NCBI GenBank assembly: GCA_963822145.1 | Contig: CAWGGG010000004.1 | Coordinates: 744,001 to 808,000, forward strand | Reading direction: 5' to 3' | DNA length: 64,000 bases | Source: UBA5072 sp963822145 | GTDB lineage: Bacteria > Bacteroidota > Bacteroidia > Bacteroidales > UBA10428 | Shown here: positions 8,395 to 19,405 of the stretch, piece by piece | Layout of the letters: each line of letters begins with the position of its first letter | Numbering within the stretch: position 1 is the stretch's first letter | Made by a program: the position numbers and the translations under genes | Notes under the pieces: model-generated | Databases searched by the model: none | Seen by the model: the letters and a program-made list of their open reading frames with translations, nothing else | Told to the model about the DNA's origin: nothing

Positions 8395-9501
8395 ATGAAA
8401 GAATTCATAGGTTTTGTAAAAAAGGAATTCCTCCATATTTTCAGGGATCCCCGCTCCCTGGTGATCCTGTTCGGTATGCCGGTGATCCAGATTCTTATTT
8501 TTGGATATGTGATCCGTAATGAAATTCAGGATGTGAAAATTGCCATCCTGGATGAATCCAAAGATCCGGTAACCCGGGAGATTACCAATCATATGCTGGC
8601 ATCCGGCTTTTTTCAGCTGGAGCAAAACATCAGCTCGACCGAAGATGTGGAGAAAATTTTCAAAAGAGGACGGGTTCGTGAGGTGGTCATCTTTGAGCAA
8701 AACTTTGCTGAAAAGCTTGAAAAGGAGGGCCTGGCGCACATGCAAATACTGGCTGATGCTTCAGATCCCAATTCTGCAAAAATGATTGTTTCCTATACTC
8801 AGGGCATCGTTTCAGCCTATGTCCAGGAACTTAACAACCAGGTTAAATCTCCGCTGATCCTGGAACCCAGGGTCCGGATGATATACAACGCCGACCTGAA
8901 GAGCGCTTATATGTTTGTACCGGGGACCATGGCCATGGTCCTGATGCTGGTATCGGCCATGATGACATCGATCTCCATTGCCCGTGAGAAAGAAACAGGC
9001 ACTATGGAAGCTATTCTGGTTTCCCCGCTGAGGCCTATACAGATAATTGCCGGCAAGGTGACACCGTACATTCTGCTTTCCTGCATCAATGCCGTCATGA
9101 TCCTGATCCTGGGATATTTTGTTTTTCAGTTGCCCATTCGGGGTAGTTTAACCCTCCTGGTTTTTGAGACCATCCTTTTCATATCATTGGCGCTTTCCCT
9201 GGGTATCATGATATCCACCGTCAGCGGCAACCAGCAGGTGGCCATGTTCATTTCGGCCTTGGCCCTGATGCTTCCGACCCTGCTGTTGTCTGGATTTATT
9301 TTTCCGATAGAGAACATGCCGAAAATATTGCAGTGGCTTTGTTACATAATCCCGCCCAAGTATTTTATTACCATCATACGCAGTGTCATGTTAAAGGGCA
9401 CCGGTATTTTGGAAGTGTGGAAGGAAACGATGGTCATGGTTTCCATGTTGGTGATATTTCTGGGGATCAGTGCAGCCAGGTTTAAAGTCAGATTGCATTA
9501 A
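8395..9501 (+). CDS. ABC-2 permease, YbhS-like
   Basis: A 368-residue inner-membrane permease of the ABC2_membrane_3 type: one N-terminal transmembrane helix (FRDPRSLVILFGMPVIQILIFGYVI), a large periplasmic domain (about residues 45-175) and five C-terminal helices, with the usual REKETGTMEAILVSPLRP coupling segment at about 200-215. It is the first of two permeases, which presumably form a heterodimer. In the YbhFSR/RbbA-like family this exporter works with a HlyD adaptor and TolC to expel drugs or cations; the substrate here is unknown. Confidence 0.9.
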   Translation: MKEFIGFVKKEFLHIFRDPRSLVILFGMPVIQILIFGYVIRNEIQDVKIAILDESKDPVTREITNHMLASGFFQLEQNISSTEDVEKIFKRGRVREVVIFEQNFAEKLEKEGLAHMQILADASDPNSAKMIVSYTQGIVSAYVQELNNQVKSPLILEPRVRMIYNADLKSAYMFVPGTMAMVLMLVSAMMTSISIAREKETGTMEAILVSPLRPIQIIAGKVTPYILLSCINAVMILILGYFVFQLPIRGSLTLLVFETILFISLALSLGIMISTVSGNQQVAMFISALALMLPTLLLSGFIFPIENMPKILQWLCYIIPPKYFITIIRSVMLKGTGILEVWKETMVMVSMLVIFLGISAARFKVRLH

Positions 9502-9549
9502 GCGCGAAGAGAAGCATTTCAGATTACGGCATTAAACTTAACAAAAGTC

Positions 9550-10671
9550 ATGAGAACAATCGGGTTTATCCTGCAAAAGGAATTCAGGCAGATCTTCAGG
9601 AACCGGACTATGCTTCCGTTCATTTTTGTAGTTCCCTTTATTCAGTTGCTGATTCTGGTGAACGCGGCCACCCTGGATATGAAGCATATTGAAATGATCC
9701 TGGTTGACCGCGACCATTCACAACTATCCAGGCAACTGTCGGAGAAATTCACGCAATCTCCTTTCTTTAAGCTGGTTGAAGCAGGTATTTCATCGGAGCA
9801 GGCTGAAGAAGAAATGCTCCGGAACCGCACGGATTTGATCGTGGTTATTCCGGAACATTTTGAGGATAGGTTGTACCGCGAAGGAAAGACATCTGTTCAA
9901 TTGCAGATCGATGCTATCAACGGCATGACGGCTGGCCTGATCAATGCCTATGCCTCACAGATTATTACGGGTTATAACCAGGAATTGTTAAAAGCAGCCG
10001 GCAAGAATGCCCTGGTTAATATTGTAACTAAATATATTGACATCCGATATAGTTTCTGGTACAACAGTGAATTGAATTTCAAGCATTATATGGTGCCGGG
10101 CATCCTGGTCATACTCCTCACACTTATAAGCATGTTCCTGGCTTCGCTTAACCTGGTGCGTGAAAAGGAAATGGGAACCATTGAACAGATCAATGTAACC
10201 CCTATTCAAAAACATCACTTTATTATAGGTAAACTCATTCCTTTCTGGATCATTGCCCTCTTTGAGCTGGCATTTGGACTTGTATTGGGCAAACTAATGT
10301 TCAGGATCCCTATCGAAGGCAACCTGCCATTACTTTTTGCCTTTGCTGCCGTTTACCTGATTGCGATCCTGGGTATGGGACTGTTGATTTCAACACTGTC
10401 GCAGACACAACAGCAAGCTATGTTCCTTAACTTCTTCTTTATGATTACTTTCGTTCTGATGAGCGGTATTTTCACGCCCGCTGAAAGCATGCCCGCCTGG
10501 GCCCAGAAGGTGAATATCCTCAATCCTCTGGCTTATTTCATGAGGGTGATCCGCATGATCCTGCTCAAGGGTTCAACCTTCACTGATATTTCCCGAGATT
10601 TTGCCGGCATGTTCGCTATGGCATTAGTATTGCTTTCACTGGCTACCTGGAGATATCGAAAAATAGCATGA
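9550..10671 (+). CDS. ABC-2 permease, YbhR-like
   Basis: A 373-residue paralogue of the preceding permease: N-terminal helix (FRNRTMLPFIFVVPFIQLLILV), periplasmic domain, then helices containing the coupling motif VREKEMGTIEQINVTPIQ at about 200-215. It is the last gene of the TetR-TolC-HlyD-ABC operon, ending before a 105-base gap that holds a promoter-like motif for nuoA. Confidence 0.9.
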   Translation: MRTIGFILQKEFRQIFRNRTMLPFIFVVPFIQLLILVNAATLDMKHIEMILVDRDHSQLSRQLSEKFTQSPFFKLVEAGISSEQAEEEMLRNRTDLIVVIPEHFEDRLYREGKTSVQLQIDAINGMTAGLINAYASQIITGYNQELLKAAGKNALVNIVTKYIDIRYSFWYNSELNFKHYMVPGILVILLTLISMFLASLNLVREKEMGTIEQINVTPIQKHHFIIGKLIPFWIIALFELAFGLVLGKLMFRIPIEGNLPLLFAFAAVYLIAILGMGLLISTLSQTQQQAMFLNFFFMITFVLMSGIFTPAESMPAWAQKVNILNPLAYFMRVIRMILLKGSTFTDISRDFAGMFAMALVLLSLATWRYRKIA

Positions 10672-10733
10672 CGGGTTAACCAAAAGTTTTTTTCAAATTT
10701 CAACTGTCAAAATCATAGATATCTAAATTTTTG

Positions 10734-10741
10734 TATATTTG
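10734..10741 (+). promoter_or_regulatory. Candidate -7 box for the nuo operon
   Basis: TATATTTG, an exact match to TAnnTTTG, lies 36 bases before the nuoA ATG in an AT-rich gap. No TTTG stands at the expected -33 distance, so only half a promoter is supported. Confidence 0.4.
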
Positions 10742-10776
10742 GCCCTTCCTGTAAAATACTAAATAACCTTTCTGGT

Positions 10777-11127
10777 ATGAGTAATGAAACTCTTGTTCTC
10801 TTTTTTGCCATCGGGATCATACTGGTAGGCGGGGCTATCCTGTTTTCACATTATCTGGCCCCTTCCTCAGTGAACCCTGCCAAATCAGAGCCTTATGAAT
10901 GCGGAATACCCGTGCAAAGTCCTGCATGGATCCAGTTTAACGTCGGCTATTACCTTTTTGCCATCATATACCTGGTTTTTGATGTGGAAACTGTTTTTAT
11001 TTTTCCCTGGGGAGTGGTGATGCATGAAGTTGGTATCAGAGCTTTTGTTGAGATACTGATATTTCTCATAATCCTGGGTTTAGGCTTGCTCTATGCCTGG
11101 CGTAAAGACGCATTGAGATGGGTATAA
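10777..11127 (+). CDS. nuoA: NADH-quinone oxidoreductase subunit A
   Basis: A 116-residue, three-helix membrane subunit of complex I. The hallmark loop KSEPYECGIPVQSPAW with its Cys and the segment YYLFAIIYLVFDVETVFIFPW are unmistakable. NuoA lines the quinone-channel entry with NuoH and NuoJ. It opens the 10-kb nuo operon and overlaps nuoB by ten bases. Confidence 0.96.
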   Translation: MSNETLVLFFAIGIILVGGAILFSHYLAPSSVNPAKSEPYECGIPVQSPAWIQFNVGYYLFAIIYLVFDVETVFIFPWGVVMHEVGIRAFVEILIFLIILGLGLLYAWRKDALRWV

Positions 11128-11693
11128 AAATCAAATCGATGCATTATGAGGATTTCAAGGATAATGAAACCCTTGAACTCCTGAACAAATCGGGGAGTAA
11201 CATATTGCTAACTACTTTAGACAACATCATCAACTGGGGCAGGTCGAACTCGATATGGCCCCTTACCTTTGCCACAAGTTGCTGTGGTATTGAAATGATG
11301 GCATCCGGAGCTCCCCGTCATGATTTTGCGCGGTTTGGGGTGGAGGTATATCGTGCCTCACCACGGCAAGCCGATGTTATTGTTGTGGCTGGTACTATTG
11401 TACATAAAATGGCTCCGGTTTTGAAGCGTTTATATGATCAGATGCCTGATCCTAAATATGTAATTGCTATGGGTGCGTGCGCTATAAGCGGTGGTCCTTT
11501 TTACTATAATTCCTATTCGGTGGTGCGGGGAGCTGATCTGATCATACCCGTGGATGTATTTATTCCGGGTTGCCCTCCCAGGCCTGAGGCCTTGTTGTAC
11601 GGGATCATCCAGCTCCAGCGGAAGATAAAGGGTGAACGCAGCTTTTCCAGCCCGAAAACAACAAATGACCAGCCCGCAGAAAACACCAAATAG
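11118..11693 (+). CDS. nuoB: NADH-quinone oxidoreductase subunit B (cluster N2)
   Basis: A 191-residue peripheral subunit that carries the terminal [4Fe-4S] cluster N2 next to the quinone site. The four ligands are visible: tandem Cys55-Cys56 (TSCCGIEMM), Cys121 (GACAISGG) and Cys152 (PGCPPRPE). It starts inside the end of nuoA. A Lys/Ser-rich C-terminal extension of about 20 residues follows the conserved core. Confidence 0.96.
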   Translation: MGIKIKSMHYEDFKDNETLELLNKSGSNILLTTLDNIINWGRSNSIWPLTFATSCCGIEMMASGAPRHDFARFGVEVYRASPRQADVIVVAGTIVHKMAPVLKRLYDQMPDPKYVIAMGACAISGGPFYYNSYSVVRGADLIIPVDVFIPGCPPRPEALLYGIIQLQRKIKGERSFSSPKTTNDQPAENTK

Positions 11694-11697
11694 CGCA

Positions 11698-12153
11698 ATG
11701 GACAGAATTACCGTGAAACAACATCTCGAGAGCTTGATTCCTGAAGCTGTTTTCCCTGAAAACAAGCAATATCTTGAAGTTCTCGTACCTGCAGATAAAC
11801 TGCATCTTTTTTGTGAACATCTGAAAGACTCCACCGATCTTCTTTTTGATTATCTGATTTGTCTGACCGCCGTGGACTGGCCGGATCATTTCATGATGGT
11901 TTACCACCTCACCTCCTCCCGGTTCCGGCATACCGTTGTGGTAAAGTCCCGTATTGATGACAAGGAAAAACCGGTGATTGATACCCTGTCGGATATTTGG
12001 AAAACTGCAGAATTTCATGAACGTGAAGTATTTGATCTGTTTGGTATTTCGTTCCGCAATCATCCCGACCTGAGAAGACTCTTCCTGGAGGATGACTACG
12101 GTTATCCGCTGCGGAAAGATTTTACCGATGAAACCAGAATGATTGTTAAATAA
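11698..12153 (+). CDS. nuoC: NADH-quinone oxidoreductase subunit C
   Basis: A 151-residue subunit of the 30-kDa family. I choose the ATG at 11698, four bases after the nuoB stop; in-frame ATGs at 11632 and 11665 would overlap nuoB and add an unconserved basic leader. Signature segments are LTAVDWPDHFMMVYHL, WKTAEFHEREVFDLFGISFRNHPDLRRLFL and the closing GYPLRKDF. Bacteroides species typically carry a fused nuoCD; here C and D are separate genes three bases apart. Confidence 0.95.
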   Translation: MDRITVKQHLESLIPEAVFPENKQYLEVLVPADKLHLFCEHLKDSTDLLFDYLICLTAVDWPDHFMMVYHLTSSRFRHTVVVKSRIDDKEKPVIDTLSDIWKTAEFHEREVFDLFGISFRNHPDLRRLFLEDDYGYPLRKDFTDETRMIVK

Positions 12154-12156
12154 GAT

Positions 12157-13284
12157 ATGCAGGAAGAAACCGTAAAAAATATTATTCTGGGCGAAGATGA
12201 TAATTATATTATCAATGTTGGTCCTCAACACCCGTCAACTCATGGTGTTTTAAGATTTGAAGTTTCCCTGCGGGGAGAAACCATCAGGAGGGTAGTACCA
12301 CATTGTGGGTATATCCACCGCGGGATTGAGAAGATGTGTGAACGGGATACCTATCCGCAGATCATTCACCTGACTGACCGGATGGACTACCTCAGTGCCC
12401 ATATGAACAATGAGGCTGTTTGCCTTTGTGTGGAGAATGCACTTGAAGTGGAAGTGCCTGAGCGGGTTATCTATATTCGTACCATCCTGGATGAACTGAG
12501 CCGGATTGCCTCTCACCAGCTATGGTGGTGTGCCATGGGTATGGATATGGGTGCACTGACCACCTTTTTCTATGGTCTGCGCGACCGGGAAAAAATCCTG
12601 GACATTTTTGAAGAATCTTTCGGAACCAGGCTTATCCAAAGCGTTAATACGCCGGGTGGTCTGATGCAGGATATTCACCCCGGCTTTCAGAAACGCATTA
12701 AATCCTTCATTGCCTATTTCCGGAAAAAGCTTCCTGAATACGATCGGTTGCTCACCGGTAATGTTATTTTCAGGGAAAGAACTGAGGGGATTGCCCCACT
12801 GAGCCTTGAAGAGGCCATTCAGTATGGTGTAACCGGACCAAGCGGACGTGCTTCTGGCTTTTCATGCGACGTGCGAAAGATTGAGCCCTATGGCGCCTAT
12901 CACAAGGTTAAATTCAGAGAGATCCTGCTAACCGAAGGCGATACGTTGGCCCGTTACAAAGTAAGGATCGGGGAGATGTATGAATCCATGAATATCCTCG
13001 AACAATTGGTCGACAATATTCCGGAAGGTGATTATACGGCCAAGATGAAAGCCGTCCTCAGGCTTCCGGCAGGTGAATTCTACCAGCGTGTTGAAACAGC
13101 CCGGGGAGAGCTGGGCGTTTATTTGGTGAGCGACGGGAATAAAACCCCTTACCGGATAAAATTCAGGACACCGAATTTTTCCAATCTTTTTGTTATCAGT
13201 AAGTTGGCGGTTGGCTATAAGATTGCCGACCTGATCGCCATCAGCGGTTCACTTGACCTGGTTATACCGGATATTGACAGATAG
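12157..13284 (+). CDS. nuoD: NADH-quinone oxidoreductase subunit D
   Basis: A 375-residue 49-kDa-type subunit that forms the quinone pocket with NuoB. The conserved GPQHPSTHGVLRF (about residues 22-34), GYIHRGIEK, DRMDYLS, and the C-terminal LDLVIPDIDR are present. It follows nuoC by three bases and precedes nuoH by 50. Confidence 0.96.
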   Translation: MQEETVKNIILGEDDNYIINVGPQHPSTHGVLRFEVSLRGETIRRVVPHCGYIHRGIEKMCERDTYPQIIHLTDRMDYLSAHMNNEAVCLCVENALEVEVPERVIYIRTILDELSRIASHQLWWCAMGMDMGALTTFFYGLRDREKILDIFEESFGTRLIQSVNTPGGLMQDIHPGFQKRIKSFIAYFRKKLPEYDRLLTGNVIFRERTEGIAPLSLEEAIQYGVTGPSGRASGFSCDVRKIEPYGAYHKVKFREILLTEGDTLARYKVRIGEMYESMNILEQLVDNIPEGDYTAKMKAVLRLPAGEFYQRVETARGELGVYLVSDGNKTPYRIKFRTPNFSNLFVISKLAVGYKIADLIAISGSLDLVIPDIDR

Positions 13285-13334
13285 CTCATGAAAGTACGGC
13301 ATGAATTTGCATCATAAAATGATATCTATAAAAT

Positions 13335-14423
13335 ATGGTATTTGATATTTACGATTTTTCCAGTTTCACGAAGTCGATCGACAATGGCCTGAACGCCGTT
13401 ATGTCGCCCGGATGGGCACAATTCACTGAGCTTGTGATTATCGGACTGGTTTTCCTGATCTTCTATGCCATCCTGGGATTGTTTTTGGTATATGCTGAGA
13501 GAAGGGTATGCGCTTTTATCCAGAACAGGCTGGGACCGAACCGTGTGGGACCGCAGGGTATATTCCAGACCATTGCCGACCTGATCAAGTTGCTGATGAA
13601 GGAACTGATTCCCATTAAGAATGCCGACAAATTACTTTTCAACATCGCGCCTTTCATTGTGATCATTGCTTCTTTTATGGCCATTGCTGCCATTCCCTTC
13701 GCCAAGGGTTTGCATGCCATCGACTTCAACATCGGTATTTTTTATATCATTGCCGTATCCTCACTGGGTGTGGTCGGGATCCTGCTGGCCGGATGGTCGA
13801 GCAACAGCAAGTATTCCCTCATCGGTGCCATGCGGAGCGGTGCTCAGATAATCAGTTACGAGCTTTCTGTCGGACTATCGCTACTAACCATTGTTGTTTT
13901 TGCAGGGACCATGCAACTTTCGGGAATCATCCATAGTCAGGCAGATGGCTGGTGGATCTTCAAGGGTCATATCCCGGCTGTGGTTGCTTTTGTCGTATTC
14001 CTGATTGCAAGTACCGCTGAAACCAACCGGGGACCCTTTGACCTCGCGGAAGCAGAATCGGAATTGACCGCCGGCTATCACACCGAATATTCCGGGATAA
14101 AATTTGCCTTTTTCTTCCTGGCTGAATTTATGAATATGTTCATCGTAGCTTCAGTCGCTTCCACGGTTTTCCTGGGAGGCTGGATGCCCCTTCATTTCGG
14201 GTTGGATAACGGATTCAACCACATCATGGATTATATCCCCCCCGTAGTCTGGTTTTTCGGGAAGACCTTCCTGGTCATATACATCATGATGTGGTTCAAA
14301 TGGACCTTTCCCAGGTTGCGTATCGACCAGCTGCTGACACTCGAGTGGAAATACCTGCTGCCGATCAACCTGTTCAATATAGTGATTGTTGCATTATTAA
14401 CCCTTCTGGGATGGCACTTCTAA
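13335..14423 (+). CDS. nuoH: NADH-quinone oxidoreductase subunit H
   Basis: A 362-residue membrane subunit with about eight helices, linking the quinone chamber to the proton-pumping arm. Diagnostic segments are YAERRVCAFIQNRLGPNRVGPQG (residues about 54-76), IKLLMKE, the loop AETNRGPFDLAEAESELTAGYHTEYSG, and the C-terminal WFKWTFPRLRIDQLL. Usual length. Confidence 0.96.
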   Translation: MVFDIYDFSSFTKSIDNGLNAVMSPGWAQFTELVIIGLVFLIFYAILGLFLVYAERRVCAFIQNRLGPNRVGPQGIFQTIADLIKLLMKELIPIKNADKLLFNIAPFIVIIASFMAIAAIPFAKGLHAIDFNIGIFYIIAVSSLGVVGILLAGWSSNSKYSLIGAMRSGAQIISYELSVGLSLLTIVVFAGTMQLSGIIHSQADGWWIFKGHIPAVVAFVVFLIASTAETNRGPFDLAEAESELTAGYHTEYSGIKFAFFFLAEFMNMFIVASVASTVFLGGWMPLHFGLDNGFNHIMDYIPPVVWFFGKTFLVIYIMMWFKWTFPRLRIDQLLTLEWKYLLPINLFNIVIVALLTLLGWHF

Positions 14424-14427
14424 AATC

Positions 14428-14907
14428 ATGAAAGCTTTGATTGACTATTTAAAAGATATATTCTTCGGGATAAGGACGCTATGGACGGGCATGCGTATTA
14501 CCGGAAGGTACTTTGTAAGTCCCGGTGAGATTGTTACCCAGAAATACCCGGAGAACCGGGATCAGCTGGTGATGTTTGAGCGGTACAAGGGAGAAGTGAT
14601 CATGCCGCATGATGAGAACAACCAGCATCGCTGCACCGGATGCGGTATTTGTCAGATGAATTGCCCGAACGGTTCCATTGAGATTGTCACACGCAAGGAA
14701 ATGTCACCGGAAGGCAAGGAGGTCCGGTTAATCGATAAGCATATCTATCATCTCGATATGTGTACTTTTTGCGCCTTGTGTGTGAAAACATGTCCGTCAG
14801 ATGCACTTGCCTTCGGCCATGATTTTGAGAATGCCGTGTTCGACAAATCGAAACTGACCAAAATTTTAAATAAACCGGGGTCGTCCCTTAAAAAAGAGAT
14901 GAAGTGA
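14428..14907 (+). CDS. nuoI: NADH-quinone oxidoreductase subunit I
   Basis: A 159-residue ferredoxin-like subunit with two [4Fe-4S] clusters. Ligand sets are Cys69, 72, 75, 79 (CTGCGICQMNCP) and Cys112, 115, 118, 122 (CTFCALCVKTCP), joining cluster N2 to the electron entry side. With nuoEFG absent from this locus, NuoI is the likely docking point for whatever electron donor is used. Its stop overlaps the nuoJ start by one base (TGATG). Confidence 0.95.
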   Translation: MKALIDYLKDIFFGIRTLWTGMRITGRYFVSPGEIVTQKYPENRDQLVMFERYKGEVIMPHDENNQHRCTGCGICQMNCPNGSIEIVTRKEMSPEGKEVRLIDKHIYHLDMCTFCALCVKTCPSDALAFGHDFENAVFDKSKLTKILNKPGSSLKKEMK

Positions 14908-15413
14908 TGGGAGCTAACGTATTCATGTTTTATCTTTTTTCAGCCACTATTTTGTTTTTTTCGGTATTGGCCGTAACCAGCCGGAAAATATTGCGCGCTG
15001 CCGTTTTTCTTTTGTTTGCCCTGGTTGCCACATCAGGCTATTACTTTTTACTCCAATATCAGTTTCTTGCAGGGGTGCAGCTGGCCTTATATGCCGGAGG
15101 CATCGTGGTGCTGATCATCTTCTCAATCCTGCTGACACACCACATCAGCCATAAGTTTGAAAGACCTCCTCTGCTGAATGTGTTTTATGGACTGCTGCTG
15201 GCCGTTACCGGTACTGTCATTACCATCCTGTCAATCCTTAACTATCCTTTCAAGGCTTCGACAGCCGCACCACTTGAAGTGGATATGCGGGTGATCGGTC
15301 TGCAGTTGATGAGCACTGGTGTCAATGGTTTTGCACTTCCTTTTGAAGTCATTTCCGTGCTGTTGCTTGCTGCCATGATTGGTGCCATAGTGATTGCCAA
15401 GAAAGCAAAATAG
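14907..15413 (+). CDS. nuoJ: NADH-quinone oxidoreductase subunit J
   Basis: A 168-residue, five-helix membrane subunit. The ATG at 14907 shares its A with the nuoI TGA; a GTG one codon earlier is possible but less likely. The family pattern is clear: YLFSATILFFSVLAVTSRKILRAAVFLL, then QLALYAGGIVVLIIFSILLTHH. It is followed by the longest gap in the nuo operon, a 171-base spacer filled with heptamer repeats. Confidence 0.94.
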   Translation: MGANVFMFYLFSATILFFSVLAVTSRKILRAAVFLLFALVATSGYYFLLQYQFLAGVQLALYAGGIVVLIIFSILLTHHISHKFERPPLLNVFYGLLLAVTGTVITILSILNYPFKASTAAPLEVDMRVIGLQLMSTGVNGFALPFEVISVLLLAAMIGAIVIAKKAK

Positions 15414-15414
15414 T

Positions 15415-15470
15415 AGAAGGAAAATGGAAGAGGGAAGATCAAAGATGGAAGACAAAAAAATGAAAAAGAA
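15415..15470. repeat. Purine-rich 7-base tandem array, nuoJ-nuoK gap
   Basis: About eight heptamers in phase, starting AGAAGGA, AAATGGA, AGAGGGA, AGATCAA, AGATGGA, AGACAAA. They begin two bases after the nuoJ stop. On the other strand the units read like TCCATCT/TTGATCT, close to the 14-base units of the array at 58057-58140. Confidence 0.65.
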
Positions 15471-15531
15471 TTTATGGAAAAACAAAAGAGCATGCATCCA
15501 ATTTCAAAGTTCAGTTCAAGTTATTATTTTG

Positions 15532-15580
15532 AATCTTGCATCTTGGATCTTGAATCTTGATTCTTATATCTTAAATCAAA
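15532..15580. repeat. ATCTTG-type 7-base tandem array before nuoK
   Basis: Seven heptamers in phase: AATCTTG, CATCTTG, GATCTTG, AATCTTG, ATTCTTA, TATCTTA, AATCAAA, ending five bases before the nuoK start. CATCTTGGATCT (15539-15550) is the reverse complement, with one mismatch, of AGATCAAAGATG (15436-15447) in the purine array, so the spacer transcript could fold back on itself. Confidence 0.7.
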
Positions 15581-15584
15581 ACAT

Positions 15585-15902
15585 ATGATCTCCGGAATTC
15601 CGATAACACATTTTCTGATCGTTAGTACCCTGATGTTCTTTATTGGTATTTATGGGTTCCTTACCAGGCGGAACCTGATTACCATGCTCATGTCCATTGA
15701 GCTGATATTGAATTCAGTAAATATTAATTTTGTGATCTTCAACAAGTACCTTTACCCGGATCAGCTTCACGGGCACTTCTTTGCCCTTTTTATTGTAGCC
15801 ATTGCGGCAGCAGAGGCATCCGTTGCCATAGCACTGATCATTAATATATACCGCAGGTTTACTTCGATTGAAGTAAAAGATGTGGATGAAATGAGGTATT
15901 AA
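15585..15902 (+). CDS. nuoK: NADH-quinone oxidoreductase subunit K
   Basis: A 105-residue, three-helix subunit of the MrpC/NuoK family. It shows IGIYGFLTRRNLITMLMSIELILNSVNINFV and AIAAAEASVAIALII, with the two conserved membrane glutamates. It lies immediately after the AATCTTG heptamer array. Confidence 0.95.
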   Translation: MISGIPITHFLIVSTLMFFIGIYGFLTRRNLITMLMSIELILNSVNINFVIFNKYLYPDQLHGHFFALFIVAIAAAEASVAIALIINIYRRFTSIEVKDVDEMRY

Positions 15903-15948
15903 AAGTATAAGCGGTTAACAGCATCTATTCAGAATTAAAAGAGGCCTT

Positions 15949-17865
<1,917 letters not shown>

Positions 17866-17877
17866 CGCTTTTCAGAC

Positions 17878-19392
17878 ATGAGCATTTTGTTGTATTTCAT
17901 ATTGATTCCCGTACTGACCATTACCGGGATCCTGTTTACCAGGGATGGAAAATCAGCGCGTAAGGTTGCGGCTGCAGGGATGTTTTTGCAGCTGGTGATG
18001 TCGGTAGTGCTGCTGATCCTGTACTATGCCCAGCGCAATGCGGGTAACACTGCTGAAATGATCTTTGTAACTGATTATACATGGTTTCCTTCGCTGAATA
18101 TCCGATTTACTACCGGGATTGACGGCATTGCCGTATCCATGATCATGCTGACTTCCATCGTGGTATTTGCCGGGATCTTTGCCTCCTGGGAAATGGAAGA
18201 CCTGGCCCGGGAATTCTTTATATCCCTGATTACATTGGCCACCGGGGTATTCGGCTTTTTCATTTCAATGGATTTGTTTACCATGTTCCTTTTCTATGAA
18301 CTTGCGGTAATACCCATGTACCTGTTGATCGGCATCTGGGGCAGCGGTCCCAAGGAATATTCCGCCATGAAGCTCACCCTGATGCTGATGGGAGGTTCAG
18401 CGCTTTTGCTGGTCGGACTGCTGGGGATCTATTTCAATTCCACACTCGAAAATGGCCAGCATACCTTCAACCTGCTGCAAATTGCCCAGCTGCAGCTCCC
18501 GAGGGAAGTTCAACTTTACTTCTTTCCATTTACCTTTGTCGGTTTTGGTGTTCTGGGAGCTTTATTTCCCCTGCATACATGGTCACCCGATGGTCATGCT
18601 TCAGCGCCTACCGCCGTTTCGATGCTTCATGCCGGAGTACTTATGAAGCTCGGAGGATACGGTTGCTTCAGGGTAGCCATGTATCTCATGCCCACAGCAG
18701 CCAATGAAATGGCCTGGATCTTCATCATCCTTACTACGATAAGTGTCATTTACGGAGCGTTTGGCGCGATCTGGCAGAAGGATTTAAAGTATATCAACGC
18801 TTATTCCTCAGTCAGTCACTGCGGACTGGTAATTTTCGCGCTGCTGATGATGAACACGACCTCCATGAACGGAGCCATAATCCAGATGATTTCACACGGC
18901 CTGATGACAGCCCTTTTCTTTGCCCTGATCGGCATGATCTATGGCAGAACCCATACAAGGATGATTGATGAAATGGGTGGCCTTATGAAAATTATACCGT
19001 TCCTGTCTGTTGCCTATGTGATCGCCGGACTGGCATCTCTCGGACTTCCCGGCTTATCCGGTTTCGTTGCCGAAATGACTGTTTTTACAGGTGCATTTCA
19101 GCACCCGGATACTTTTCACCGTATTGCCACCATTATCGTTACTACCTCCATTGTGGTAACCGCAGTGTATATTCTCCGTGTTATAGGTATTCTGCTCCTG
19201 GGTCCGGTAAAAAACGACCATTATCTTCACCTGGGTGATGCCAAATGGTATGAGAAACTGAGCGCAGGTACCCTGATCGTGGCTATTGCAGGAATCGGCA
19301 TAGCACCTTTATGGTTGTCGAACCTGATCACCAGCAGCCTGGTCCCTTACGTGAGCAAGCTGGCCAACACATTCACGGGATTAACTTTATGA
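17878..19392 (+). CDS. nuoM: NADH-quinone oxidoreductase subunit M
   Basis: A 504-residue antiporter-like subunit with about 14 helices. Motifs are FLFYELAVIPMYLLIGIWG (with the pumping Glu), GALFPLHTWSPDGHASAPTAVSMLHAGVLMKLGGYG and YSSVSHCGLVIFAL. It begins 12 bases after nuoL. Its stop codon lies within the strong Shine-Dalgarno sequence of nuoN. Confidence 0.96.
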   Translation: MSILLYFILIPVLTITGILFTRDGKSARKVAAAGMFLQLVMSVVLLILYYAQRNAGNTAEMIFVTDYTWFPSLNIRFTTGIDGIAVSMIMLTSIVVFAGIFASWEMEDLAREFFISLITLATGVFGFFISMDLFTMFLFYELAVIPMYLLIGIWGSGPKEYSAMKLTLMLMGGSALLLVGLLGIYFNSTLENGQHTFNLLQIAQLQLPREVQLYFFPFTFVGFGVLGALFPLHTWSPDGHASAPTAVSMLHAGVLMKLGGYGCFRVAMYLMPTAANEMAWIFIILTTISVIYGAFGAIWQKDLKYINAYSSVSHCGLVIFALLMMNTTSMNGAIIQMISHGLMTALFFALIGMIYGRTHTRMIDEMGGLMKIIPFLSVAYVIAGLASLGLPGLSGFVAEMTVFTGAFQHPDTFHRIATIIVTTSIVVTAVYILRVIGILLLGPVKNDHYLHLGDAKWYEKLSAGTLIVAIAGIGIAPLWLSNLITSSLVPYVSKLANTFTGLTL

Positions 19393-19398
19393 GGAGGG
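19391..19398 (+). promoter_or_regulatory. Strong Shine-Dalgarno for nuoN
   Basis: GAGGAGGG lies seven bases before the nuoN ATG (19406) and overlaps the nuoM stop (19390-19392). Most starts in this window lack such a sequence, as is normal in Bacteroidota, so this one stands out. It supports 19406 as the nuoN start and suggests re-initiation after nuoM. Confidence 0.6.
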
Positions 19399-19405
19399 AA
19401 ATGAG

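Noticed and set aside
11605..12231. 208-residue antisense frame over nuoC and nuoD starts
   Set aside because: It is contained by two clear genes on the other strand.
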